A stretch of 64,000 nt of DNA from Sinomonas susongensis. GTDB lineage: Bacteria > Actinomycetota > Actinomycetes > Actinomycetales > Micrococcaceae. The position numbers were made by a program, and so were the translations under genes. The notes beneath the pieces were generated by a model that saw only the letters and a program-made list of their open reading frames with translations, did not search any database and had not been told where the DNA came from. Each line of letters starts with the position of its first letter. Position 1 is the stretch's first letter. The DNA lies in contig NZ_SSNH01000001.1 of assembly GCF_005877005.1 (NCBI RefSeq), positions 434,001 through 498,000 on the forward strand, written 5' to 3'. Below are positions 34,144 to 43,102 of the stretch, piece by piece.

Positions 34144-35778
34144 ATGCGCAAGACCACCTCAGCCGTACGGAGCGCAGTCGTGCTCCTCGGCATCTCTGCG
34201 CTGGCTCTGACGGGCTGCACCGGCCCGTCCGGAGGCAGCTCGGCCCAGAGCGGCTCGTCGGGCGGCGGCCCGGTCACGGTCGGTACGACCGACAAGGTCA
34301 CGTTCCTTGATCCCGCGGGCTCCTACGACAACGGCTCGTTCATGGTCATGAACCAGATCTATCCGTTCGTCATGAACTCCAAGCCCGGCAGCGCCGATCC
34401 CCAGCCCGACATCGCGACCTCGGCCTCGTTCACCTCCCCGACGGTGTACACGGTCAAGCTCAAGAGCGGCCTCAAGTGGGCCAACGGCGACGCGCTCGAC
34501 TCGACGGACGTGAAGTTCTCGTTCGACCGGCAGCTCAAGATCAATGACCCGAATGGCCCGGCCTCGCTCCTGGACAACCTCGCAAGCGTCGACGCCCCGG
34601 ATCCGGCCACGGTCGTCTTCCACCTCAAGCAGGGCAACGACCAGACGTTCCCGCAGGTGCTCTCGAGCCCGGCAGGCCCCATCGTCGACCACAACGTGTT
34701 CCCGGCCGACAAGGTGATGAACGATGACGACATCATCTCGAAGAAGGCCTTCGCGGGTCCGTACACGATCACCACGTACCAGAAGAACCAGCTCGTCTCC
34801 TTCAAGGCCAACCCGGACTACCAGGGCCTCCTCGGCAAGCCGGCGACGGACACGGTGAACCTCAAGTACTACGCCGACTCGAACAACCTCAAGCTCGACG
34901 TCCAGCAGGGCAACATCGACGTGGCATGGCGCTCGCTGACGGCGACCGACGTCGACAGCCTCGCGAAGGACTCGAAGGTCAAGGTCTACAAGGGCCCGGG
35001 CGGCGAGATCCGCTACATCGTGTTCAACTTCGACACGATGCCGTACGGCGCGAAGACCCCGAACGCCGACCCTGCCAAGGCCCTTGCGGTCCGGCAGGCA
35101 ATGGCGGACCTCGTCGACCGTGACGCGATCGCGCAGCAGGTCTACAAGGGGACCTACACCCCGCTCTACTCCTACGTTCCGGACGGCTTCCCCGGCGCCA
35201 CGCAGCCGCTCAAGACGATGTACGGCGACGGCAACGGCAAGCCGAGCGCGGACAAGGCCAAGCAGGCCCTGCAGGCGGCCGGCGTTCAGACCCCGCTGAA
35301 CATCAACCTCCAGTACAACCCGGATCACTACGGGACGTCCTCGGGCGACGAGTACGCGCTGGTCAAGCAGCAGCTCGAAGCCTCCGGCCTGTTCAAGGTG
35401 AACCTCCAGTCCACTGAGTGGGTCACCTACTCCAAGGACCGGACCAAGGACGTCTACCCGATGTACCAGCTCGGTTGGTTCCCGGACTTCTCGGATCCGG
35501 ACAACTACCTCACGCCGTTCTTCACCCAGAACAGCTTCCTGAAGAACCACTACTCGAACACGACCGTCCAGGACCTCATCTCCAAGGAGGCCGCGAACCC
35601 GGACAAGTCGTCGCGCGAGCAGCAGATCGGCCAGATCCAGGACGCTGTGGCGAAGGACCTCGCGACGCTGCCGCTCCTCCAGGGCTCGCAGATCGCCGTG
35701 GCCGGAACGAGCGTCAAGGGCGTCGACACGACCCTCGATCCGTCATTCAAGTTCCGCCTCGGCGTGCTCAGCAAGTAA
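34144..35778 (+). CDS. Peptide ABC transporter substrate-binding lipoprotein (family 5)
   Basis: This 544-residue DppA/OppA-type binding protein captures peptides or related ligands outside the membrane. ATG at 34144 gives a basic N terminus, hydrophobic segment and lipobox LTGC, then a Ser/Gly-rich linker. The mature domain shows ADPQPDIATSASF, YTVKLKSGLKWANGD and LDSTDVKFSFDR, which are classic SBP_bac_5 features, and later YQLGWFPDFSDPDNYL. The transporter operon (lipoprotein, two permeases, fused ATPase) lies between mnmA and the chorismate mutase gene. The ligand cannot be read from sequence. An upstream in-frame extension from 34066 was rejected because it precedes the signal peptide. 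Confidence 0.94.
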   Translation: MRKTTSAVRSAVVLLGISALALTGCTGPSGGSSAQSGSSGGGPVTVGTTDKVTFLDPAGSYDNGSFMVMNQIYPFVMNSKPGSADPQPDIATSASFTSPTVYTVKLKSGLKWANGDALDSTDVKFSFDRQLKINDPNGPASLLDNLASVDAPDPATVVFHLKQGNDQTFPQVLSSPAGPIVDHNVFPADKVMNDDDIISKKAFAGPYTITTYQKNQLVSFKANPDYQGLLGKPATDTVNLKYYADSNNLKLDVQQGNIDVAWRSLTATDVDSLAKDSKVKVYKGPGGEIRYIVFNFDTMPYGAKTPNADPAKALAVRQAMADLVDRDAIAQQVYKGTYTPLYSYVPDGFPGATQPLKTMYGDGNGKPSADKAKQALQAAGVQTPLNINLQYNPDHYGTSSGDEYALVKQQLEASGLFKVNLQSTEWVTYSKDRTKDVYPMYQLGWFPDFSDPDNYLTPFFTQNSFLKNHYSNTTVQDLISKEAANPDKSSREQQIGQIQDAVAKDLATLPLLQGSQIAVAGTSVKGVDTTLDPSFKFRLGVLSK

Positions 35779-35800
35779 CCGGCCCACAGCCCACCCAGTG

Positions 35801-35832
35801 CAGCGGCGGGATGCGACAGCGTCCCGCCGCTG
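35801..35832 (+). terminator. Intercistronic hairpin between lipoprotein and permease genes
   Basis: CAGCGGCGGGA (35801-35811), a 10-base loop and TCCCGCCGCTG (35822-35832) form an 11-bp perfect stem without a U-run. Such hairpins after binding-protein genes commonly stabilise the upstream mRNA or lower read-through, so that the binding protein is made in excess. Confidence 0.7.
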
Positions 35833-35854
35833 CTGTGCGGAGGAACTCCCCTAA

Positions 35855-36943
35855 ATGACTGCACTGACTGAGACCCCCCCTGAGGCCGCGGGCCTGCCCG
35901 CCCCGGCCGCCAAGCGGAAGGGCGGCGGACTCGCGACCTACCTCATCATCCGATTCCTGCTGATCTTCCCGACGATCCTCATCCTCGTGACCATGGTCTT
36001 CTTCCTCATGAGGATCACGGGAGACCCGATCACCGCGGCCCTCGGCGGCCGCCTCCCGGCTGACCAGCTCGCCCAGCGCATCCACGAGGCCGGCTACGAC
36101 CGCCCGATCCTCGTCCAGTACTTCGAGTACCTCGGCCAGATCTTCACGGGCAACTTCGGCCGCACGATCTCCGACAACCGTGCCGTGACCGAGATGCTCG
36201 CCACGTTCGGCTCGGCGACACTCGAGCTCGCGGTCAACGCCGTCGTCGTCGCGCTCGTCGTCGGGATCCCGCTCGGAATGCTCGCCGCCCACCGCCGCGA
36301 CAAGACGCCCGACGCCGTGCTCCGCATCTTCGCCATCCTGAGCTACGCGACGCCCGTCTTCTTCGCCGGACTGCTGCTCAAGCTCGTCTTCTCCGTCTGG
36401 CTCGGCTGGCTGCCGGTCGCGGGCCGAGCGTCGACGTCGACCGAGATCGCGCTCACGAGCCTCGCGTCACCCACCGGGATCTACTGGCTGGACGCCCTCC
36501 GCAGCGGGAACCTCGCCGCCTTCTGGGACGTCGAGTCGCACGCGATCCTCCCCGCACTCGCGCTCGGGCTGCTCACGGCGGGCGTGTTCCTGCGGCTTGT
36601 CCGCACGAACCTCATCGGCACGCTCGGCCGGGACTACGTCGAGGCCGGACGCTCGCGCGGCGTGAGCGAGTTCCGTCTCGTCACGCGCCACGCGTACAAG
36701 CCCGCCCTCATCCCGATCATCACGGTCATGGGCCTCCAGATTGCGCTGCTTCTGGGAGGTGCCGTCCTCACCGAGACAACCTTCGAGTGGAAGGGGCTGG
36801 GCTTCCAGCTCGCCCAGTACCTGACGGCACGCGACTTCGTCGCGGTGCAGGGCATCGTCGTCCTGCTGGCCGTCATCGTGGCCGTAACCAACTTCATCGT
36901 GGACGTCGTCGCCGCGCTGATCGACCCGAGGGTGAGGTACTGA
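35855..36943 (+). CDS. Peptide ABC transporter permease (DppB-like)
   Basis: This 362-residue inner-membrane permease forms the channel with the next gene product. The first helix is YLIIRFLLIFPTILILVTMV, followed by the family segment MRITGDPITAAL. The ATPase-docking EAA loop is DYVEAGRSRGVSEFRLVTRH. About six helices are visible and length is normal. The gene follows the hairpin by 23 bases, and its stop codon shares one base with the next ATG (TGATG). Confidence 0.94.
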   Translation: MTALTETPPEAAGLPAPAAKRKGGGLATYLIIRFLLIFPTILILVTMVFFLMRITGDPITAALGGRLPADQLAQRIHEAGYDRPILVQYFEYLGQIFTGNFGRTISDNRAVTEMLATFGSATLELAVNAVVVALVVGIPLGMLAAHRRDKTPDAVLRIFAILSYATPVFFAGLLLKLVFSVWLGWLPVAGRASTSTEIALTSLASPTGIYWLDALRSGNLAAFWDVESHAILPALALGLLTAGVFLRLVRTNLIGTLGRDYVEAGRSRGVSEFRLVTRHAYKPALIPIITVMGLQIALLLGGAVLTETTFEWKGLGFQLAQYLTARDFVAVQGIVVLLAVIVAVTNFIVDVVAALIDPRVRY

Positions 36944-38000
36944 TGTCCACGCAGACCCTTCCACAGCTCGAGCGCCGCGAGCCGCTCTGGACGCGGCTCC
37001 CGGTTCTCTCGCATGTGCGCAACAGCGTGGGCCTCCAGCGGGGAATGCTCGTCACCGGCCTCGTGCTCACGGGGATCTTCCTGCTGATGGCACTCCTCGC
37101 GCCGCTCGTCGCCCCGTACGGCTTCTCCCAGATCTCGGACGCCGGCGGGAACTTCCCCACCCAGGACCCACCGGGCTCGAAGCACATCTGGGGCACCACG
37201 GTCGGCGGGTTCGACGTGTTCTCCCGGGTCGTGTGGGGTGCCCAGACGGCGGTGCTCGTCATCGTCGTCGCCGTCGCCCTCTCGATCTTCGCCGGCGTCG
37301 CCCTCGGCCTCGCCTCTGGCTACTTCGGCGGATGGCTCGACCGCGTCCTGGTCGTCATCGCGGACGCCGTCTACGCCTTCCCGTCGCTGCTCGTGGCGAT
37401 CGTCATGTCGATCGTCATCAGCCACGGGCAGTCGAGCCTCTGGGGCGGCATCCTCGCCGCCGCGATCTCGATCACCGTCGTGTTCATCCCGCAGTACTTC
37501 CGGGTCGTGCGGGCCGAGGCGATCCGCCTCAAGGCTGAGCCGTTCGTCGAGTCAGCCAAGGTCCTGGGCGCATCCAGCTGGCGGATCATGGCGCGGCACA
37601 TCTTCCGGAACGCGACGCGGAGCATCCCGCTCATCTTCACCCTCAACGCTTCGGAGGCCATCCTGACCCTCGCGGGCCTCGGCTTCCTGGGCTTCGGCAT
37701 CGAGCCGACAAGCGCCGCCGAGTGGGGCTTCGACCTCAACAAGGCGATCAGCGACGTCACCGCGGGCATCTGGTGGACAGGTGTGTTCCCCGGCCTCGCG
37801 ATTGTGCTGACCGTGCTCGGGCTGACGCTCGTGGGCGAGAGCATGAACGACCTCGCCGACTCGCGGCTCCGCACACGTGGCCGCGGCCGGAAGCAGCGGG
37901 CGACGACGGCGGGCGCGTCCCGCAATGAAGCACCGGCACCGGCACCGTATGAAGCACCGGCACAGCATGAAGCACCGGCACAGCATGAAGGAGGCCAGGC

Positions 38001-38004
<4 letters not shown>
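36943..38004 (+). CDS. Peptide ABC transporter permease (DppC-like)
   Basis: This 353-residue second permease has an N-terminal cytoplasmic segment with the OppC_N feature, then a first helix (MLVTGLVLTGIFLLMALLAP). The HIWGTTVGGFDVFSRVVWGA loop is typical, and the EAA loop is PFVESAKVLGASSWRIMARH. Unusually, the C terminus carries a repeat tail of about 25 residues (EAPAPAPY, then EAPAQH twice) encoded by a small tandem repeat. That repeat ends in the GGAGG ribosome site of the next gene. It overlaps both neighbours by 1 and 4 bases. Confidence 0.94.
37927..37986 (+). repeat. 18-bp in-frame tandem repeat at the 3' end of the dppC-like gene
   Basis: GAAGCACCGGCACAGCAT occurs twice exactly (37951-37968, 37969-37986), preceded by a 24-bp variant (37927-37950). 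It encodes EAPAQH units just before the stop. Confidence 0.9.
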
Positions 38005-39716
<1,712 letters not shown>

Positions 39717-39737
39717 GCCTCGGCGGCACGCCAGCGG

Positions 39738-39778
39738 GCGGACGACGACGGCGGGCGGCTCCCGCCGTCGTCGTCCGC
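39738..39778 (+). terminator. 18-bp perfect hairpin after the peptide transporter operon
   Basis: GCGGACGACGACGGCGGG (39738-39755), loop CGGCT, and its exact complement (39761-39778). There is no U-run, so it is an I-shaped terminator of the kind frequent in Actinomycetota. It ends just before the chorismate mutase promoter. Confidence 0.75.
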
Positions 39779-39797
39779 GCGGGCCCGCTCGGCAACC

Positions 39798-39803
39798 TAG
39801 ACT
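39798..39803 (+). promoter_or_regulatory. -10 box of leaderless chorismate mutase mRNA
   Basis: TAGACT, then TGCAGC (6 bases) and ATG at 39810. Confidence 0.55.
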
Positions 39804-39809
39804 TGCAGC

Positions 39810-40262
39810 ATGACCGAGCAGCCCCGTGATGACGCCCGCCCTGAGTCGGCCGAGGCCGAAGAGGACTACGACCCGACCGCCAGCTCGCTCAAGGGTTCCG
39901 TCGATCCGGCGGTCATGCAGGAGCTGCTCTCCATCCGTTCGAGCATCGACAACTTCGACGCGACACTCGTCTTCCTCCTCGCTGAGCGGTTCAAGGTGAC
40001 CCAGCGGGTCGGCTGGCTCAAGGCGAAGCATCACCTGCCCCCCGCCGACCCTGACCGCGAGGCGGCGCAGATCGCGCGCCTCCGCCGGCTTGCCGAGGAC
40101 GCGCAGCTTGATCCTGCCTTCGCGGAGAAGTTCCTCAACTTCATCATCAGCGAGGTCATCCGCCATCACCAGGCGATCTCCCAGGACCACCACGCTCGCC
40201 AGAAGCCGGACGCTCCGACGGATGGGCCTGCCGGCGGAGCCGCCTCGGCCGAGCAGGCCTGA
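39810..40262 (+). CDS. Chorismate mutase (AroQ type)
   Basis: This 150-residue protein converts chorismate to prephenate, the branch point to Phe and Tyr. The AroQ helical core is seen in LLSIRSSIDNFDATLVFLLA, RFKVTQRVGWLKAKHHL and DREAAQIARLRRLAEDAQLD, with the conserved Arg and Lys residues that hold the substrate. Disordered acidic and Ala-rich tails flank the core. The leaderless promoter supports ATG at 39810. The next gene starts 4 bases after its stop. Confidence 0.92.
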   Translation: MTEQPRDDARPESAEAEEDYDPTASSLKGSVDPAVMQELLSIRSSIDNFDATLVFLLAERFKVTQRVGWLKAKHHLPPADPDREAAQIARLRRLAEDAQLDPAFAEKFLNFIISEVIRHHQAISQDHHARQKPDAPTDGPAGGAASAEQA

Positions 40263-40265
40263 CGG

Positions 40266-41300
40266 ATGTCCTCGGAGACGGCGGACCAGACCCAGGTCAC
40301 GGCCACTGCTCTGGGCGAGTGGCCCGGAACGGACCCGGTCGAGGCCGAGAAGGCCATTCGGGGCGAGCTCGGAACCCCGCATCTGCCGTTCGTTCCCGAG
40401 CTCCCGGACCGGGGCGTCGGCTCCGACGCCGTGGGACGGACCGCAAGCCTGCTTGTCGACCTCCACGCTGACCTCCAGCCCCACGGCTGGCGGCTCGTCG
40501 ACCGCCCCGGGCGCGACGCCGCACGCGCCGAGTCGGCGCTCGCAACAGACGTCAACGTCCTCGCCGACATGGTCGGCGCGGAGGAATCGCATGCAGAGGG
40601 GCTCCAGGTCCGCATTCTGGGCCCGCTGAGCCTTATGGCAGGCCTGTATCTCCACAGCGGGGAGCGCGCCCTCGTCGATGCCGGGGCCCGCCGCGATATT
40701 GCGGACTCGCTGTCGGCGGGTGTCGCGCCGTTCCTCGCCCGTGTCCGCGCCGCCGCGCCGGGTGCGAAGCTCACCGTCCAGGTGGCCGAGCCGGACGCCG
40801 CCCAGGTCCTCGCGGGCCTCCTGCCGACCGCGAGCGGGTACCGGACCCTCCGGGCGCTGCCCTCCGCCGAGGCGAGGGCCGCGTGGGCGGGGCTCATAGA
40901 GGCCCTGCGCGAGGGCGGGGCCGAGAAGGTCGTCCTCCAGACACCGGCTTGGGAAGCGCCGATCGAGCGCATCCTCGAAGCTGGGGCGGACGGCGTCGCC
41001 CTCCCCGCCGAGTCGCTGAGCGTCGCGCAGTGGGAATCCCTCGCGGCTGCCGTGGAGAGTGGAGCGAGCGTCTGGCTCGGGCTGCTGCCGCTCGACGCCC
41101 CACACGGGACCACGACCCACGACGTCGCCGAGCGGCTCCTCCGCCCCTGGCGTCAGCTCGGCCTGCCCGAGCGAGCGCTCGGCGCCGTGCGCGTGACTCC
41201 CGCGGGCAGCCTCAGGGACGTCTCGCCGGAGCGGGCGACGGCGGTCCTCGCCCGGCTCGTGAAGCTCACCGACGCCGTCAATCAGCTCGCTTTCGGCTGA
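40266..41300 (+). CDS. MetE-like (cobalamin-independent methionine synthase family) protein without cysteine
   Basis: This 344-residue protein resembles the actinobacterial Rv3015c group annotated as methionine synthase, vitamin-B12 independent. The N terminus has ALGEWPGTDPVEAEKAIRGE and LPFVPELPDRG, typical of that group, followed by a TIM-barrel-like pattern. True MetE binds zinc through one His and two Cys, but this protein contains no cysteine at all, so normal methyl transfer is not expected. The gene is coupled to chorismate mutase. The fixAB, desulfurase, mnmA, Rv3015c context is also mycobacterial, though here a peptide transporter is inserted. Actual reaction unknown. Confidence 0.8.
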   Translation: MSSETADQTQVTATALGEWPGTDPVEAEKAIRGELGTPHLPFVPELPDRGVGSDAVGRTASLLVDLHADLQPHGWRLVDRPGRDAARAESALATDVNVLADMVGAEESHAEGLQVRILGPLSLMAGLYLHSGERALVDAGARRDIADSLSAGVAPFLARVRAAAPGAKLTVQVAEPDAAQVLAGLLPTASGYRTLRALPSAEARAAWAGLIEALREGGAEKVVLQTPAWEAPIERILEAGADGVALPAESLSVAQWESLAAAVESGASVWLGLLPLDAPHGTTTHDVAERLLRPWRQLGLPERALGAVRVTPAGSLRDVSPERATAVLARLVKLTDAVNQLAFG

Positions 41301-41313
41301 GCGCTGGCCTTGA

Positions 41314-41364
41314 GCGCTGGCCTACTCGCCGCGCTGGCCTACTCGCCGCGTTGGCCTACTCGCC
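41314..41364. repeat. 17-bp tandem repeat containing the ctaG-like stop codon
   Basis: GCGCTGGCCTACTCGCC occurs three times (41314-41330, 41331-41347, 41348-41364, the last with one change), with partial copies on both sides. The third copy holds the stop codon and last codons of the minus-strand CtaG-like gene; the others are duplicated copies beyond the stop. Confidence 0.9.
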
Positions 41365-42243
41365 GCGCTGGCGCAGGTGCGCCTCCGTGAGCGCGTCCAT
41401 CTCCTCGTCGCTCAGCTCGTCGAAGCTGCGGGCCTCGCGCCTGTCACTCCGGCTGAAGCGCACGAACATGAGGATGATGATCGGCAGATCGACGATCTCT
41501 GCGATGAACCAGAGAAGGTCCCCTGCGAGCTGCTGGTCGCGGATGGGGGAGGGGAACCAGCCCGGCGCGCCTGCCGCCCACTGGGTGACCCCGTCGAGCA
41601 CGGTCTCGTTGAGCCGGAGCGCGATGCCGGGGACTGCGTCCGCCAGCAGCTCGATGAACACGTAGACGAACTCGAGCATGATGAAGCTCGACGTCCGCTG
41701 AAACCCCTCGGCCTCAGTGATCGGGAGCGCGAGCACGAGCCCGAGAAGTGGAATGGCGACACTCAGTGCGGCACTCACGACGGGATCGGCACGGTAGGTG
41801 GCCAGGAGGGGCGTCAGGAACGTCCCGAAGAATGCGAGGCCGAGGACCGGCGCGACGAACGCGTTCCCGAGGACCCGCATCGGACGGCTCGCCATGATGG
41901 CATCGAGCCGCCGTCGACCTCGATCGCCAAGGGCCGTGCGCGCGAGGCTGAGAGGCCTTCCAAGGCCCGCGAGGGGCGGGATCACGAAGAACAGGAGGGC
42001 GAGCTTGAGCGTGAAGGCCCAGCGGAGCTCGCGCCCGTACGCGCCCGTGAACCCGCAGGTGAGGACGAGGTACGCGGCGATGCCGAAGACGTAGAAGCAC
42101 AGGACGCGCCAGAGGGGCCAGCGTTCACCTCGGCGGTGGGCCGAACGGAGTCCCACGCCGTAGAGCACCGCCGCTGCCAGCGCGAGGGCCACGGCAGCAG
42201 GATCGAGCGTGACGGCTGTCAGGAGCGTGGAGACGGGTGGCAC
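41356..42243 (-). CDS. Cytochrome c oxidase assembly factor CtaG-like membrane protein
   Basis: This 295-residue protein of the caa3_CtaG family has about seven hydrophobic helices and is thought to aid copper-centre assembly in cytochrome oxidase. Family features include YVFGIAAYLVLTCGFTGAYG, WAFTLKLALLFFVIPPLAGL and DQQLAGDLLWFIAEIVDLPI. The C terminus is hydrophilic and charged (ELSDEEMDALTEAHLRQ). GTG at 42243 is preferred because TACAAT ends 7 bases upstream. Longer in-frame starts would place the promoter inside the gene. It is divergent from mtrA. Confidence 0.87.
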   Translation of the reverse strand: MPPVSTLLTAVTLDPAAVALALAAAVLYGVGLRSAHRRGERWPLWRVLCFYVFGIAAYLVLTCGFTGAYGRELRWAFTLKLALLFFVIPPLAGLGRPLSLARTALGDRGRRRLDAIMASRPMRVLGNAFVAPVLGLAFFGTFLTPLLATYRADPVVSAALSVAIPLLGLVLALPITEAEGFQRTSSFIMLEFVYVFIELLADAVPGIALRLNETVLDGVTQWAAGAPGWFPSPIRDQQLAGDLLWFIAEIVDLPIIILMFVRFSRSDRREARSFDELSDEEMDALTEAHLRQRGE

Positions 42244-42250
42244 TCTGACG

Positions 42251-42256
42251 ATTGTA
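42251..42256 (-). promoter_or_regulatory. -10 box of leaderless ctaG-like mRNA
   Basis: TACAAT on the minus strand (five of six to consensus), then CGTCAGA (7 bases) and GTG at 42243. Confidence 0.6.
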
Positions 42257-42345
42257 GGCCACCTCGCTGGGCCTGAACCCAGCATTCGGGGCATGGCCGA
42301 GTCCCCGAGCGGGGTGCCCGGACACGGTCGGATCCATGCGGAGAC

Positions 42346-42351
42346 TAGAAT
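42346..42351 (+). promoter_or_regulatory. -10 box for mtrA
   Basis: TAGAAT, giving a leader of about 58 bases before ATG at 42416. No clear -35. Confidence 0.45.
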
Positions 42352-42415
42352 AGAACAGCGCGCGGGCGGGCGTGCCTGAACGGGCCGCGGCCGAATGTGC
42401 GGGAAAGTGGAAAGC

Positions 42416-43090
42416 ATGAAGGCACGCATTCTGGTTGTAGACGACGACGAGGCCCTCGCCGAGATGATCGGCATCGTGTTGCGCAATGACGGCTTCGAGC
42501 CGGTCTTCTGTGCAGACGGGGCAGAGGCCCTCGACGTCTACCGTGCCCAGAAGCCGGACCTGGTGCTGCTCGACCTCATGCTCCCTGGTCTCGACGGCAT
42601 CGAGGTCTGCCGCCGAATCCGCGCCGAGTCCGACGTGCCGATCGTCATGCTCACCGCCAAGTCGGACACTTCGGATGTCGTGCGCGGGCTCGAGTCAGGC
42701 GCAGACGACTACGTGCCGAAACCCTTCAAGCCTGCCGAACTCGTCGCGCGCGTCCGCGCCCGGCTCCGCCCGGGCGAGGCCAAGACCCCCGAAACCCTCC
42801 GGATCGGGGACGTCTCGATCGACGTCGCCGGCCACACTGTGCGGCGCGGTGACGCGCCGATCGCGCTCACCCCGCTCGAGTTCGATCTGCTCGTCGCGCT
42901 CGCTCGCAAGCCGTGGCAGGTGTTCACGCGCGAGCTCCTCCTCGAGCAGGTGTGGGGCTACCGGCATGCCGCCGACACCCGGCTCGTTAATGTCCATGTG
43001 CAGCGTCTGCGCTCGAAGATCGAGCGCGATCCCGAGGCGCCGGAGATCGTCCTGACCGTCCGGGGCGTTGGCTACAAGGCCGGGAGCTAG
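42416..43090 (+). CDS. mtrA: Response regulator MtrA
   Basis: This 224-residue OmpR-family regulator is the partner of MtrB. The receiver domain has acidic residues in LVVDDDEALAEM, the phosphorylation site Asp53 in LVLLDLMLPG and the lysine in VPKPFKP. The DNA-binding winged helix includes ALTPLEFDLLVALARKPWQV and HVQRLRSKIERDP. ATG at 42416 gives the MKARILVVDDDE opening typical of MtrA; upstream in-frame ATG at 42395 is less likely. In Actinomycetota MtrA controls cell wall, division and osmotic genes. Operon with mtrB, 12 bases apart. Confidence 0.97.
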   Translation: MKARILVVDDDEALAEMIGIVLRNDGFEPVFCADGAEALDVYRAQKPDLVLLDLMLPGLDGIEVCRRIRAESDVPIVMLTAKSDTSDVVRGLESGADDYVPKPFKPAELVARVRARLRPGEAKTPETLRIGDVSIDVAGHTVRRGDAPIALTPLEFDLLVALARKPWQVFTRELLLEQVWGYRHAADTRLVNVHVQRLRSKIERDPEAPEIVLTVRGVGYKAGS

Positions 43091-43102
43091 ACCGAGGCAG
43101 GA

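Noticed and set aside
40266-41300. Genuine B12-independent methionine synthase (metE)
   Set aside because: The protein has no cysteine, so the zinc site needed for methyl transfer is absent, and it is less than half the length of MetE.
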